Below are positions 1-5,170 of a stretch of 5,172 nt of DNA, piece after piece; position 1 is the stretch's first letter; each line of letters begins with the position of its first letter. The notes beneath the pieces were generated by a model. It was not told where the DNA came from. It ran no database searches and saw nothing but the letters and a program-made list of their open reading frames with translations. The translations under genes were made by a program, and so were the position numbers. This DNA comes from JBBQUP01 sp038212305 (lineage in GTDB: Bacteria; Bacteroidota; Bacteroidia; Bacteroidales; Marinilabiliaceae), in the NCBI GenBank assembly GCA_038212305.1, contig JBBQUP010000148.1:1-5172 (forward strand), written 5' to 3'.

Positions 1-2
1 GG

Positions 3-108
3 CACTTTTTCAAAACCGCAAAAAACCACATGCTGATAATCAGGTAGTTGTAAAAAATAACCCTTCAAAATAATTAAAAAAAAGCTCTTTTTGGTCTAAA
101 TTTAACAT
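3..108 (-). pseudogene. Possible transposase N-terminal part, frameshifted, runs off the left edge
   Basis: An ATG at 108-106 opens a minus-strand frame beginning MLNLDQKELFF that ends at a TGA at 42-40. A second frame, open from about 83 to the window edge, reads LPDYQHVVFCGFEKV and looks protein-like. The two frames meet at a run of eight T on the minus strand (A8 at 76-83). Removing one T would join them into one continuous frame. Either the element copy is mutated, the base run is miscounted, or translation shifts frame there. I do not recognise a transposase family from so short a stretch. The position just inside the terminal repeat is the main reason to call it a transposase start. Confidence 0.3.
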
Positions 109-124
109 TTCGGGGGTGTAAGGC

Positions 125-140
125 CTGCAATGTGGGTTAA
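125..140 (+). repeat. Terminal inverted repeat of the insertion sequence, left copy
   Basis: CTGCAATGTGGGTTAA here is the exact reverse complement of 5032-5047. Sixteen of 16 bases match and the match ends abruptly on both sides. Its outer end (TTAA) abuts the broken polysaccharide-lyase-like gene. Confidence 0.8.
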
Positions 141-520
141 ATCAACTTGCTTTAAAGTAATTTGTGTATCATACTCACCATATCTTAGCTCTAGTTTGTC
201 AGAAGTTTTTTACGAGTGGTTAGTGTAATTAAAGGCATATCTTCATAAGCCCCGCCAACCCCTTTTAACTGATGGATATGAGTAAAACTGGCAGAGGATT
301 AAAATCCAGTAGGAAGCTTAAACTTCCATTTATACTCAACGGTTTCTCCTATTATACGTTTAAGATTAGCAGGGGATGGTTCATATGTTTTAATCTCGTT
401 CCGTTGTCGGTCAAAATTAATACACCGGTCGTTGTCAATAGCTGCATGAATAAAAAAGCGAAACACAGTCATATATTTTTCATCGACTATGATTTTAGGC
501 TTAAAAGAAACTACTAAACG
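141..520 (-). pseudogene. Decayed polysaccharide-lyase-like (heparin lyase I-like) gene, truncated by the insertion sequence
   Basis: The minus strand holds a disrupted gene spread over two frames. From 520 it reads KPKIIVDEKYMTVFRF, then FDRQRNEIKTYEPSP and YKWKFKLPTGF, up to an in-frame TAA at 301-299. The same frame then continues FTHIHQLKGVGGAYEDMP and ITLTTRKK, reaching a TAG at 193-191. Sense resumes in another frame as KLELRYGEYDTQ and LKQVDL, ending at the element border. The shift falls at an A6 run (206-211 on the plus strand), and one added A would repair it. The TAA sits where I would expect glutamine (CAA to TAA). From memory, the pattern (a DRC...FDRQRNEIKTY block, a YKWKFKLP strand, FTHIHQLK) resembles jelly-roll polysaccharide-lyase-like secreted proteins of Bacteroidota, which degrade uronic-acid glycans. 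A stop at 523-521 blocks the frame upstream, and neither signal peptide nor real start is visible. The broken state is clear, the family less so. Confidence 0.6.
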
Positions 521-563
521 CTATATTCATACTAACATACGAAGATTAATAAATAAAATTAGT

Positions 564-581
564 GTTCTAAGTTTTTAGAAT
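564..581 (-). terminator. Possible weak terminator after the LOG gene
   Basis: Just past the LOG stop codon on the minus strand, TTCTAA and TTAGAA form a perfect 6-bp stem around a 4-base loop, with one further possible G-T pair. A moderately T-rich tract (CTAATTTTATTT) follows. The stem is AT-rich and therefore weak, so this is tentative, but it lies where the operon should end. Confidence 0.3.
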
Positions 582-585
582 TGAA

Positions 586-1164
586 TTATACCGCGGCCAA
601 AGTAATAGCATTAACATGCCAAATGGGAGAATTATTTATCGCTTCGACAACTTCGCTTGATGAATTTACAACCTGATAGAGTTGCAAATGCTCGAGTCGA
701 ATCATTTTTTCTTCAACCATTTTATCAAAAAACGAAATTAGCAAATCATAAAATCCATTGACATTAACTATAATGATAGGTTGCATAAAAAGTCCCAGTT
801 TTTTTAGAGACATAACATCAATCAATTCATCGAGCGTACCTGTTCCTCCTGGCAAGGCTATAACGGCTTTGCAATTATCCAACAATGCTGCTTTACGCTG
901 ATGCATGGTTTCAACAATATGCATGGTTTCAACTTCAGGATGCTGCCACTCCACCTCAACCATAAACCGAGGAATAACGCCGATTACTGATCCATTTAAC
1001 GAAAGAGCTGTATTGGCTAGCACGCCCATCAATCCAACTGCTCCTCCTCCATATCGAATACCATAATTTGCTTCGACAAGACATTTAGCCAGTTCTTTGG
1101 CATCATTTAAGAATACATCATCGACCTGTGTACTGGAGGCACAAAAAATGGCAACTTCATTCAT
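586..1164 (-). CDS. LOG family protein (cytokinin riboside 5'-monophosphate phosphoribohydrolase-like)
   Basis: The 192-residue cytoplasmic protein belongs to the LOG/TIGR00730 family. These Rossmann-type enzymes cleave the N-glycosidic bond of nucleoside 5'-monophosphates (AMP or N6-modified AMP), releasing the base and ribose 5-phosphate. Both signature motifs are present: GGGAVGLMG at residues 39-47 for nucleotide binding and PGGTGTLDE at 105-113 containing the catalytic glutamate E113. The HQRK at 88-91 supplies the usual conserved arginine and lysine. Length fits the family and nothing essential appears missing. The gene starts 11 bp after the DUF6048-like stop codon on the same strand, so it is probably the last gene of that operon. 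In bacteria without cytokinin signalling these enzymes are usually thought to act in nucleotide salvage or turnover. The true substrate cannot be told from sequence. Confidence 0.93.
   Translation of the reverse strand: MNEVAIFCASSTQVDDVFLNDAKELAKCLVEANYGIRYGGGAVGLMGVLANTALSLNGSVIGVIPRFMVEVEWQHPEVETMHIVETMHQRKAALLDNCKAVIALPGGTGTLDELIDVMSLKKLGLFMQPIIIVNVNGFYDLLISFFDKMVEEKMIRLEHLQLYQVVNSSSEVVEAINNSPIWHVNAITLAAV
901..936 (-). repeat. 18-bp tandem repeat inside the LOG gene
   Basis: ATGCATGGTTTCAAC occurs at 901-915 and again at 919-933, a period of 18 bp. It encodes the doubled peptide VETMHIVETMH (residues 78-88) just before the conserved arginine-lysine pair. From memory, homologues have the same spacing here (HPxLxELHVVxTMHERK), so this looks like sequence convergence or local conversion and not an added unit. 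Confidence 0.6.
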
Positions 1165-1175
1165 AAGTATAACAT

Positions 1176-1889
1176 TTACTTCGATTTAAAGGGCAGTTGA
1201 TACTCTATTGTATAGGTAAACCCAGCTCCAACGCTTCCGTTTTTTAATCCAAATCCTGGAATGGAATACGGATCCAATAACTTACTATTTCCAGAATCAA
1301 TCAAAATCTTCAATCGCACAGACCAGCCCAAAAACAAGTTTGTCAGAACCTCCGACCGAATTCCAAAAATGAGCTCACCCCAATGCGAGACATATGAATC
1401 AGCACCAATAGAACCCGTGTAATTATCCCAATAACCATTCCCAATAGTAAACGAACTACTTTGGTGTTCCTGAAAAGCTAAGCCATATCGAAAACCAATT
1501 AACACATTATCGAAGTTACCTGGCTCATCCACTTTGAAAATGTTTTTTTCTATCCCAACTCGCAAATAAGTGCCATTGGATTTATAATTAAACTGGCCTA
1601 AAATAGATTCTCCATCGTAACCTAAATTCTTTCTATTAAAGGAGGTATTTTCAAAACCCGCTTCACCAATTAAAAACCATAAATTATTAATGCCTATTCT
1701 CGAATTAACCCCAAATCCAGTTCTATCGGAGTCAAGTGCTTTCAATAAGAAAGGAGCTACGTCGACTCCAACAGCCACCGAGCGCAATAATTTAGGTGCA
1801 GGAACAGCTAACTCCTGCCCTTTTGAACTCAATGTCCAACAAATAAAAAAACTAATCGATATATATTTTAACATTGCGAATAACTTCAT
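1176..1889 (-). CDS. DUF6048-like envelope protein
   Basis: This is a 237-residue protein with an N-terminal signal peptide (hydrophobic stretch about residues 7-21, cleavage probably near SSKGQ, 21-25). The rest alternates short hydrophobic and polar strands with many aromatic residues and glycines, and ends in a beta strand, FTYTIEYQLPF (224-234). This is the look of an outer-membrane or periplasmic beta protein. GELIFGIRSEV (171-181), LFLGWSVRLK (185-194) and IPGFG (210-214) match what I recall of DUF6048, a Bacteroidota family of unknown function commonly found next to DUF6452, as here. The start at 1889 overlaps the upstream lipoprotein gene by 38 bp. A second ATG at 1874 (residue 6, MLKYISIS) would also give a good signal peptide and reduce the overlap to 23 bp, and neither has a Shine-Dalgarno sequence to decide. 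The overlap suggests coupled translation. No function is known to me. Confidence 0.8.
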   Translation of the reverse strand: MKLFAMLKYISISFFICWTLSSKGQELAVPAPKLLRSVAVGVDVAPFLLKALDSDRTGFGVNSRIGINNLWFLIGEAGFENTSFNRKNLGYDGESILGQFNYKSNGTYLRVGIEKNIFKVDEPGNFDNVLIGFRYGLAFQEHQSSSFTIGNGYWDNYTGSIGADSYVSHWGELIFGIRSEVLTNLFLGWSVRLKILIDSGNSKLLDPYSIPGFGLKNGSVGAGFTYTIEYQLPFKSK

Positions 1890-2355
1890 TGTAATTTATA
1901 TTCGGATAGGCAATTGCAACCGAATCAACATAATGTTTACTGCAAATTATTGTATCTAAAGAAAACTTAAAAACATATCCACACTCACCTGAAATAAAAT
2001 CAAGCTCCTTGGAGTGAACAAACAAAATCGTGTCCTTTATTGTTCCTTTTGTGAAAACAAATGAAGTAGTATCATGAGTAAACGACAGAGGTAAAAATAA
2101 TTTAGATAATTTTTCGTTTTTGTAGATCGAATCATTTTGCAAATTAACACCATAAACAGATATCGAATCTATTAGAGTATCTTTATCGGATGTGGCTAAT
2201 TTTTTTACTATTCCAACTTGAACAGCATGTTGGTTCGATAAACAAATCTCGGAATTTGAACATGCAAATTGAGTTATTAAAATCAATCCTAAAATGATGA
2301 AAAAGTACAATTTAGTAAACAGTCTAAGGCAATTTTTTATGTTGATGAAATCCAT
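1852..2355 (-). CDS. DUF6452-like lipoprotein
   Basis: The 167-residue protein is probably a lipoprotein. Its signal peptide has positive charges (K7, R11, K15), a hydrophobic core (17-28) and a lipobox-like QFAC ending in C32. The -3 position is glutamine and not the usual leucine, which the looser Bacteroidota consensus may allow. There is no aspartate at +2, so inner-membrane retention is not indicated. The mature part is a small beta-rich domain with regular strands, including SGECGYVFKFSLDTI (122-136) and a C-terminal strand VIRNVKIYID. Layout and the adjacent DUF6048-like gene match my memory of DUF6452, whose function is unknown. ATG 2355 is the only methionine available as a start. 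It is the first gene of the minus-strand operon. I looked upstream for a minus-strand TTTG/TAnnTTTG promoter and found no good match. Confidence 0.78.
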   Translation of the reverse strand: MDFINIKNCLRLFTKLYFFIILGLILITQFACSNSEICLSNQHAVQVGIVKKLATSDKDTLIDSISVYGVNLQNDSIYKNEKLSKLFLPLSFTHDTTSFVFTKGTIKDTILFVHSKELDFISGECGYVFKFSLDTIICSKHYVDSVAIAYPNINYNEVIRNVKIYID

Positions 2356-2653
2356 TTTATATCAATTAATATCTAATCAACGAAATTACAATTTATTCTA
2401 TTCCAAGCCATAAAAATAAAATAAAAGAATAGCATTTTACATTTTATTGCATTTGTGATACAAAATTTTTTGTTGATAAAAATTCAATCATTAAAACTAT
2501 TTTTACTGCTTATTACCAGCCCATTAACTATGCAAAAAACCTACTGAAAAAGAAATTCATTAAAATAATTATCTCTTTGAAACTTTTAATTGTTTGCTAA
2601 ACCCAATAAAACTCATATTTTTGAGTTGAAGTAACGAATATACAAAACGAATA
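2356..2653. other. Divergent intergenic region
   Basis: This 298-bp, very AT-rich stretch separates the minus-strand lipoprotein operon from the plus-strand glycosyltransferase operon. It contains no convincing reading frame, RNA structure or repeat beyond A/T runs (for example 2411-2428). A promoter for the plus side lies at its right end. The promoter of the minus operon must also be here but I could not pin it down. Confidence 0.6.
2593..2623 (+). promoter_or_regulatory. Bacteroidota-type sigma-70 promoter for the glycosyltransferase operon
   Basis: TTTG at 2593-2596 is followed after exactly 19 bp by TATTTTTG at 2616-2623, a full match to the Bacteroidota -33/-7 consensus (TTTG and TAnnTTTG) at the usual spacing. 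Transcription would begin around 2627-2631, giving a leader of about 25 bases before the GTG start at 2654. No operator-like inverted repeat overlaps it. Confidence 0.65.
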
Positions 2654-3919
2654 GTGAAAGTAGTTCTCATAAATAAAAGTGATTCCTCAGGAGGTGCATC
2701 TGTAGCGGCAACCAGACTAGCCAATTCTCTTCATCAGTATGGAATTGATGTTCACATGCTTGTCTCAGATGGAACACAAGGAATGCTTATTGAGGTTATT
2801 AATAAAAGCTGGTGGGCCAAACAAAAAGCAATAGCTCGATTTTTATGGGAAAGACTCTATTTCTTTAAATTCGAGAAAAGTGCAGTAGAGCGTTTTTCAT
2901 TTTCTCCGGCAAATACAGGGATGGATCTTTCGAAACACCCTATGATTCAAGAAGCTGATGTGATACATCTTCATTGGATTAACCAAGGTTTTTTATCATT
3001 AAAGAATATTGATCAACTAATTAAATTAGGTAAACCCGTTGTTTGGACCTTTCATGATATGTGGGCTTTTACGGGTGGCTGTCATTACAATGGTGCCTGT
3101 CACGAGTTTATTGAAGCTTGCGGATATTGCCCATATTTAAAAAAACCGCTTATCAACGATATTTCGGCACAACAGTTTATTGTAAAAAAGCAAATCTATA
3201 AACATGCGAATTTACATTTAGTAACCTGTAGTAAGTGGTTACGATCGTTGGCTGTCGAAAGTGCTTTACTTCATCAAAACCCTTGCTTTGTTATACCTAA
3301 TCCTATTGATAGCACTGTATTTAAACCATATGGAAAAGAAGAGTGTCGTAATAAATTAGGTTTACCTCAAGATAAAAAAATTCTACTATTTGGAGCGGCC
3401 AATATACATGATCCACGTAAAGGCATTCGTTATTTAATTGAAGCTTTAAACATCTTACACGAGAATTTTCCTATTCTGCATGATAAGCTTGAATTAGTTG
3501 TTTTTGGTAAAGCACATAAATCAGACACCCTACTTTTCCCTTTTAAAACAACCTATTTTCAATACATCAACAATCAGCAAACGTTGGTTGAGCTATACAA
3601 TGCGTCAGATGCCTATATATTACCCTCGTTACAAGATAATTTACCCAATACTGTTATGGAAGCCATGGCTTGCGCAGTGCCTGTGATTGGATTTCGAATT
3701 GGTGGCGTTCCCGAGATGATTGAACATGGTATATCGGGCTATTTAAGTGAAGTGAAAAACTCGATGAGCCTGTCATCAGGAATATATGAAACACTGTTTA
3801 TTTCTGAATCAGGTGAAATGGGCTTAGAGGCTCGCAGACGCGTTATGGAGCAATATTCAGGGGAAAAAGTGGCCGCGCAGTATGTAGCTGTTTATGAAAA
3901 AGCGTTAAAAGCACAATGA
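2654..3919 (+). CDS. GT4 family glycosyltransferase
   Basis: The 421-residue enzyme has the GT-B fold of family GT4, retaining transferases that move a sugar from a nucleotide-sugar donor. The acceptor domain starts with the nucleotide-fold strand MKVVLIN and the GG loop SSGGAS (11-16). It continues with HLHWINQG (105-112) and a hallmark VVWTFHDMWAFTGGCHY (129-145). The donor domain begins at IPNPIDSTVF (214-223), with LLFGAANIHDPRKGI (244-258) and LPSLQDNLPNTVMEAMA (323-339). The usual E-x7-E pair is D328-x7-E336, a variant I associate with this subgroup. Cysteines 143, 149, 156 and 159 (C-x5-C-x6-C-x2-C) may bind a metal. The start must be GTG 2654: an in-frame TGA lies at 2627-2629 and no ATG lies between. 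Its stop overlaps the next transferase. It probably acts in the cytoplasm on a lipid-linked surface glycan. Sugar and linkage are unknown. Confidence 0.92.
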   Translation: MKVVLINKSDSSGGASVAATRLANSLHQYGIDVHMLVSDGTQGMLIEVINKSWWAKQKAIARFLWERLYFFKFEKSAVERFSFSPANTGMDLSKHPMIQEADVIHLHWINQGFLSLKNIDQLIKLGKPVVWTFHDMWAFTGGCHYNGACHEFIEACGYCPYLKKPLINDISAQQFIVKKQIYKHANLHLVTCSKWLRSLAVESALLHQNPCFVIPNPIDSTVFKPYGKEECRNKLGLPQDKKILLFGAANIHDPRKGIRYLIEALNILHENFPILHDKLELVVFGKAHKSDTLLFPFKTTYFQYINNQQTLVELYNASDAYILPSLQDNLPNTVMEAMACAVPVIGFRIGGVPEMIEHGISGYLSEVKNSMSLSSGIYETLFISESGEMGLEARRRVMEQYSGEKVAAQYVAVYEKALKAQ

Positions 3920-4665
3920 TCACTGAACCGCTTGTTTCAATTATTACTGTTGTATACAATGGTGAGAAAACGTTGGAGCGCACCATTTTAAGCATTAAAA
4001 ATCAAACTTACAAAGCTATTGAATATATAATTATTGATGGAGCATCAACGGATGGAACTTTATCGCTAATAAAAAACCATAGCTCAACAATTAATTATTT
4101 CATTAGTGAACCTGACCATGGCCTATACCATGCCATGAACAAAGCGTTAGCAATAGCAAAAGGCGAGTATGTATGGTTTATTAATTCGGGCGACGAGATT
4201 TTTGATAATCAAACACTTGAAACAGCGATGAAAACAATGCCTAGTGCGGATGTGTATTATGGCAAAACACTAATTGTTAATAACCAAGGAGCTGAAATTG
4301 GGCTTCGTAGACATGAACCACCTAAAAATTTAACATACAAAAATTTTAAATATGGTATGCTTGTGAGCCATCAGGCATTTATAGCGAGAAAAACACTGTC
4401 AGAGCCATATAACATAAATCTAAGCTATTCGGCTGACTATGAGTGGTGTTTGAGAATATTAAAATCTTCAACAACAATTGTAAACACCCACATTGTGTTG
4501 GCTAAATTTTTAGAAGGAGGAATCACCCATCAAAATATTTTACCAGGATTAAAAGAACGATTTGGAATAATGAAGCATCACTTTGGATTAATTCAATCTT
4601 CGATTATTCACATTTTTTTAGGAATTAAGTTACTATGGTTTTATTGCCGAAATAAACGTTTTTAA
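3916..4665 (+). CDS. GT2 family glycosyltransferase (WcaE-like)
   Basis: The 249-residue enzyme has a GT-A fold of family GT2, inverting transferases using nucleotide sugars. Visible motifs are VSIITVVYNG (7-16), the UDP-binding IIIDGASTDGT (38-48, with D41 and D46), SEPDHGLYHAMNKAL (64-78) and FINSGDE (88-94), where NSGD replaces the classical DxD. Further on are SHQAF (151-155) and SADYEWCLR (172-180) holding the probable catalytic base D174, then FLEGGIT (198-204). The SEPDxGxYxAMNK plus NSGD pattern is typical of the group that includes colanic-acid WcaE-like enzymes. A hydrophobic C-terminal stretch (227-243) may attach it to the membrane. Its ATG lies within the ATGA that also ends the GT4 gene, so the pair is co-translated and probably adds successive sugars to one glycan. 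No Wzx, Wzy or sugar-nucleotide genes are in view. Confidence 0.92.
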   Translation: MITEPLVSIITVVYNGEKTLERTILSIKNQTYKAIEYIIIDGASTDGTLSLIKNHSSTINYFISEPDHGLYHAMNKALAIAKGEYVWFINSGDEIFDNQTLETAMKTMPSADVYYGKTLIVNNQGAEIGLRRHEPPKNLTYKNFKYGMLVSHQAFIARKTLSEPYNINLSYSADYEWCLRILKSSTTIVNTHIVLAKFLEGGITHQNILPGLKERFGIMKHHFGLIQSSIIHIFLGIKLLWFYCRNKRF

Positions 4666-4754
4666 TGTCATTTCAATATAAGAATATTTATAGCAACCAA
4701 CCTTTTAAAGAATAAGTCGTACTATCAAAAGTTTTTACTTAATTAACATTTCGA

Positions 4755-5069
4755 ATGGATTTATTTCGCACTCAAACCTTAATTGCATTGTTAGTCATTG
4801 CATTACCCTTAAGTGCTCAATCCAATAAACTCAAAGAATTTTACGATAAATTAGATGAAAATAAAGGAGTAACTGCATTAACCTTTAATAAAAATGTAGC
4901 CAACTTTTTAGATTTTGATGCTGAAAAAAGTGAATCAGTATCGCATTTTCTTGAGAAATTAAAAGTGATAGAGTTGATAATTAACAATCCAATTAAATCT
5001 CCATTGGGCAATGATTTTAAACCAGAAGTACTTAACCCACATTGCAGCTATCCATCTGTAACGTATTGA
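4755..5069 (+). pseudogene. DUF4252-like secreted protein, C-terminus cut off by the insertion sequence
   Basis: The frame encodes 104 residues. Residues 1-21 are a clear signal peptide (ALLVIALPLSAQ). The mature start, KEFYDKLDENKGVTALTFNK (27-46), fits my memory of the DUF4252 family: small secreted or envelope Bacteroidota proteins, usually about 160-180 residues, of unknown function. At L93 (5031-5033) the frame enters the insertion sequence, and the last 11 residues (94-104, NPHCSYPSVTY) are read from the element before a TGA at 5067-5069. Roughly the C-terminal half is therefore missing and the product is probably non-functional. It follows the GT2 gene by 89 bp on the same strand, a gap with no terminator or consensus promoter that I can see. 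The family call is fairly firm and the truncation follows from the repeat boundary. Confidence 0.75.
5032..5047 (+). repeat. Terminal inverted repeat of the insertion sequence, right copy
   Basis: TTAACCCACATTGCAG here is the exact reverse complement of 125-140. It begins inside the DUF4252-like reading frame, and a minus-strand TAG (5050-5048) directly abuts its inner end. Confidence 0.8.
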
Positions 5070-5170
5070 TAATCTGATTTGGGGTTTTTAAAATTTTCGC
5101 CAGTGTGCCACACGGATTTTTTCCGGGGCATGGGTATTGAATCATATTTGAGCTTGCCGCATATTTGTTT
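5048..5170 (-). CDS. Probable transposase C-terminal fragment (partial, runs off the right edge)
   Basis: On the minus strand one frame is open from the window edge to TAG at 5050-5048, immediately inside the terminal repeat. It encodes about 40 residues including CGKLKYDSIPMPRKKSVW and NPKSDYQYVTDG. The composition is basic and hydrophilic, like many transposase tails. A second minus-strand frame is also open here (containing CGTLAKILKTPNQIINTL) and ends at the TAA inside the repeat itself, so the true frame is not certain. I prefer the first because its stop abuts the repeat and its composition is more natural. No catalytic residue falls in this short piece and I do not recognise the family. 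Confidence 0.4.
   Translation of the reverse strand, partial: KQICGKLKYDSIPMPRKKSVWHTGENFKNPKSDYQYVTDG
5100..5122 (+). terminator. Possible intrinsic terminator inside the element end
   Basis: CC-A-GTGT, loop GCC, ACAC-GG forms a 6-bp stem with one bulged A (5100-5115), followed by a run of six T (5117-5122). Read on the plus strand, it would stop transcripts entering the element from the host side, such as those of the glycosyltransferase operon and DUF4252 gene. It overlaps the probable transposase coding sequence on the other strand. Confidence 0.45.

Larger units (their letters stand above)
1..140 (-). mobile_element. Insertion sequence, one terminal part (body continues off the left edge)
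   Basis: The inner boundary is placed at 140/141. The 16-bp sequence at 125-140 recurs as an exact inverted copy at 5032-5047, and a decayed gene on the minus strand stops making sense exactly at this boundary. Read on the minus strand (into the element), the end starts TTAACCCACATTGCAG. A possible ATG follows 16 bp after the repeat, so this would be the transposase 5' end. The sequence beyond the 16 bp differs from the copy at the other side of the window, so the two window ends are probably the two different ends (IRL and IRR) of the same kind of element. If TTAA is the target site, the element proper begins CCC. That would resemble piggyBac/IS1380-type ends, but the family is not established. 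CTGATAATCAG at 33-43 is a short palindrome. Confidence 0.7.

Noticed and set aside
33..43. Palindrome CTGATAATCAG
   Set aside because: It is an 11-base palindrome with a central A inside the element. It is too short to assign a function and could be chance.
2..73. Plus-strand frame open at the left edge ending in TAA at 71-73
   Set aside because: It is short, lies inside the insertion-sequence end and has no recognisable content. The minus strand gives the better reading.
272..517. Plus-strand open frame of 81 residues
   Set aside because: It lies opposite the disrupted polysaccharide-lyase-like gene, whose minus-strand frames carry clear protein sense. The plus-strand product has no recognisable motif and is probably a shadow.
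1690..1959. Plus-strand open frame of 89 residues
   Set aside because: It is antisense to the DUF6048-like and DUF6452-like genes, with no family resemblance and no upstream signal.
2356..2480. Promoter for the minus-strand operon
   Set aside because: The closest -7-like sequence (2381-2388, one mismatch) has no proper TTTG partner at the right spacing, so I did not call it.
3498..3686. Plus-strand open frame of 62 residues
   Set aside because: It is an out-of-frame shadow inside the GT4 gene.
4666..4754. Terminator or promoter between the GT2 gene and the DUF4252-like gene
   Set aside because: There is no stem followed by a T-run and no TAnnTTTG match, only AT-rich sequence.
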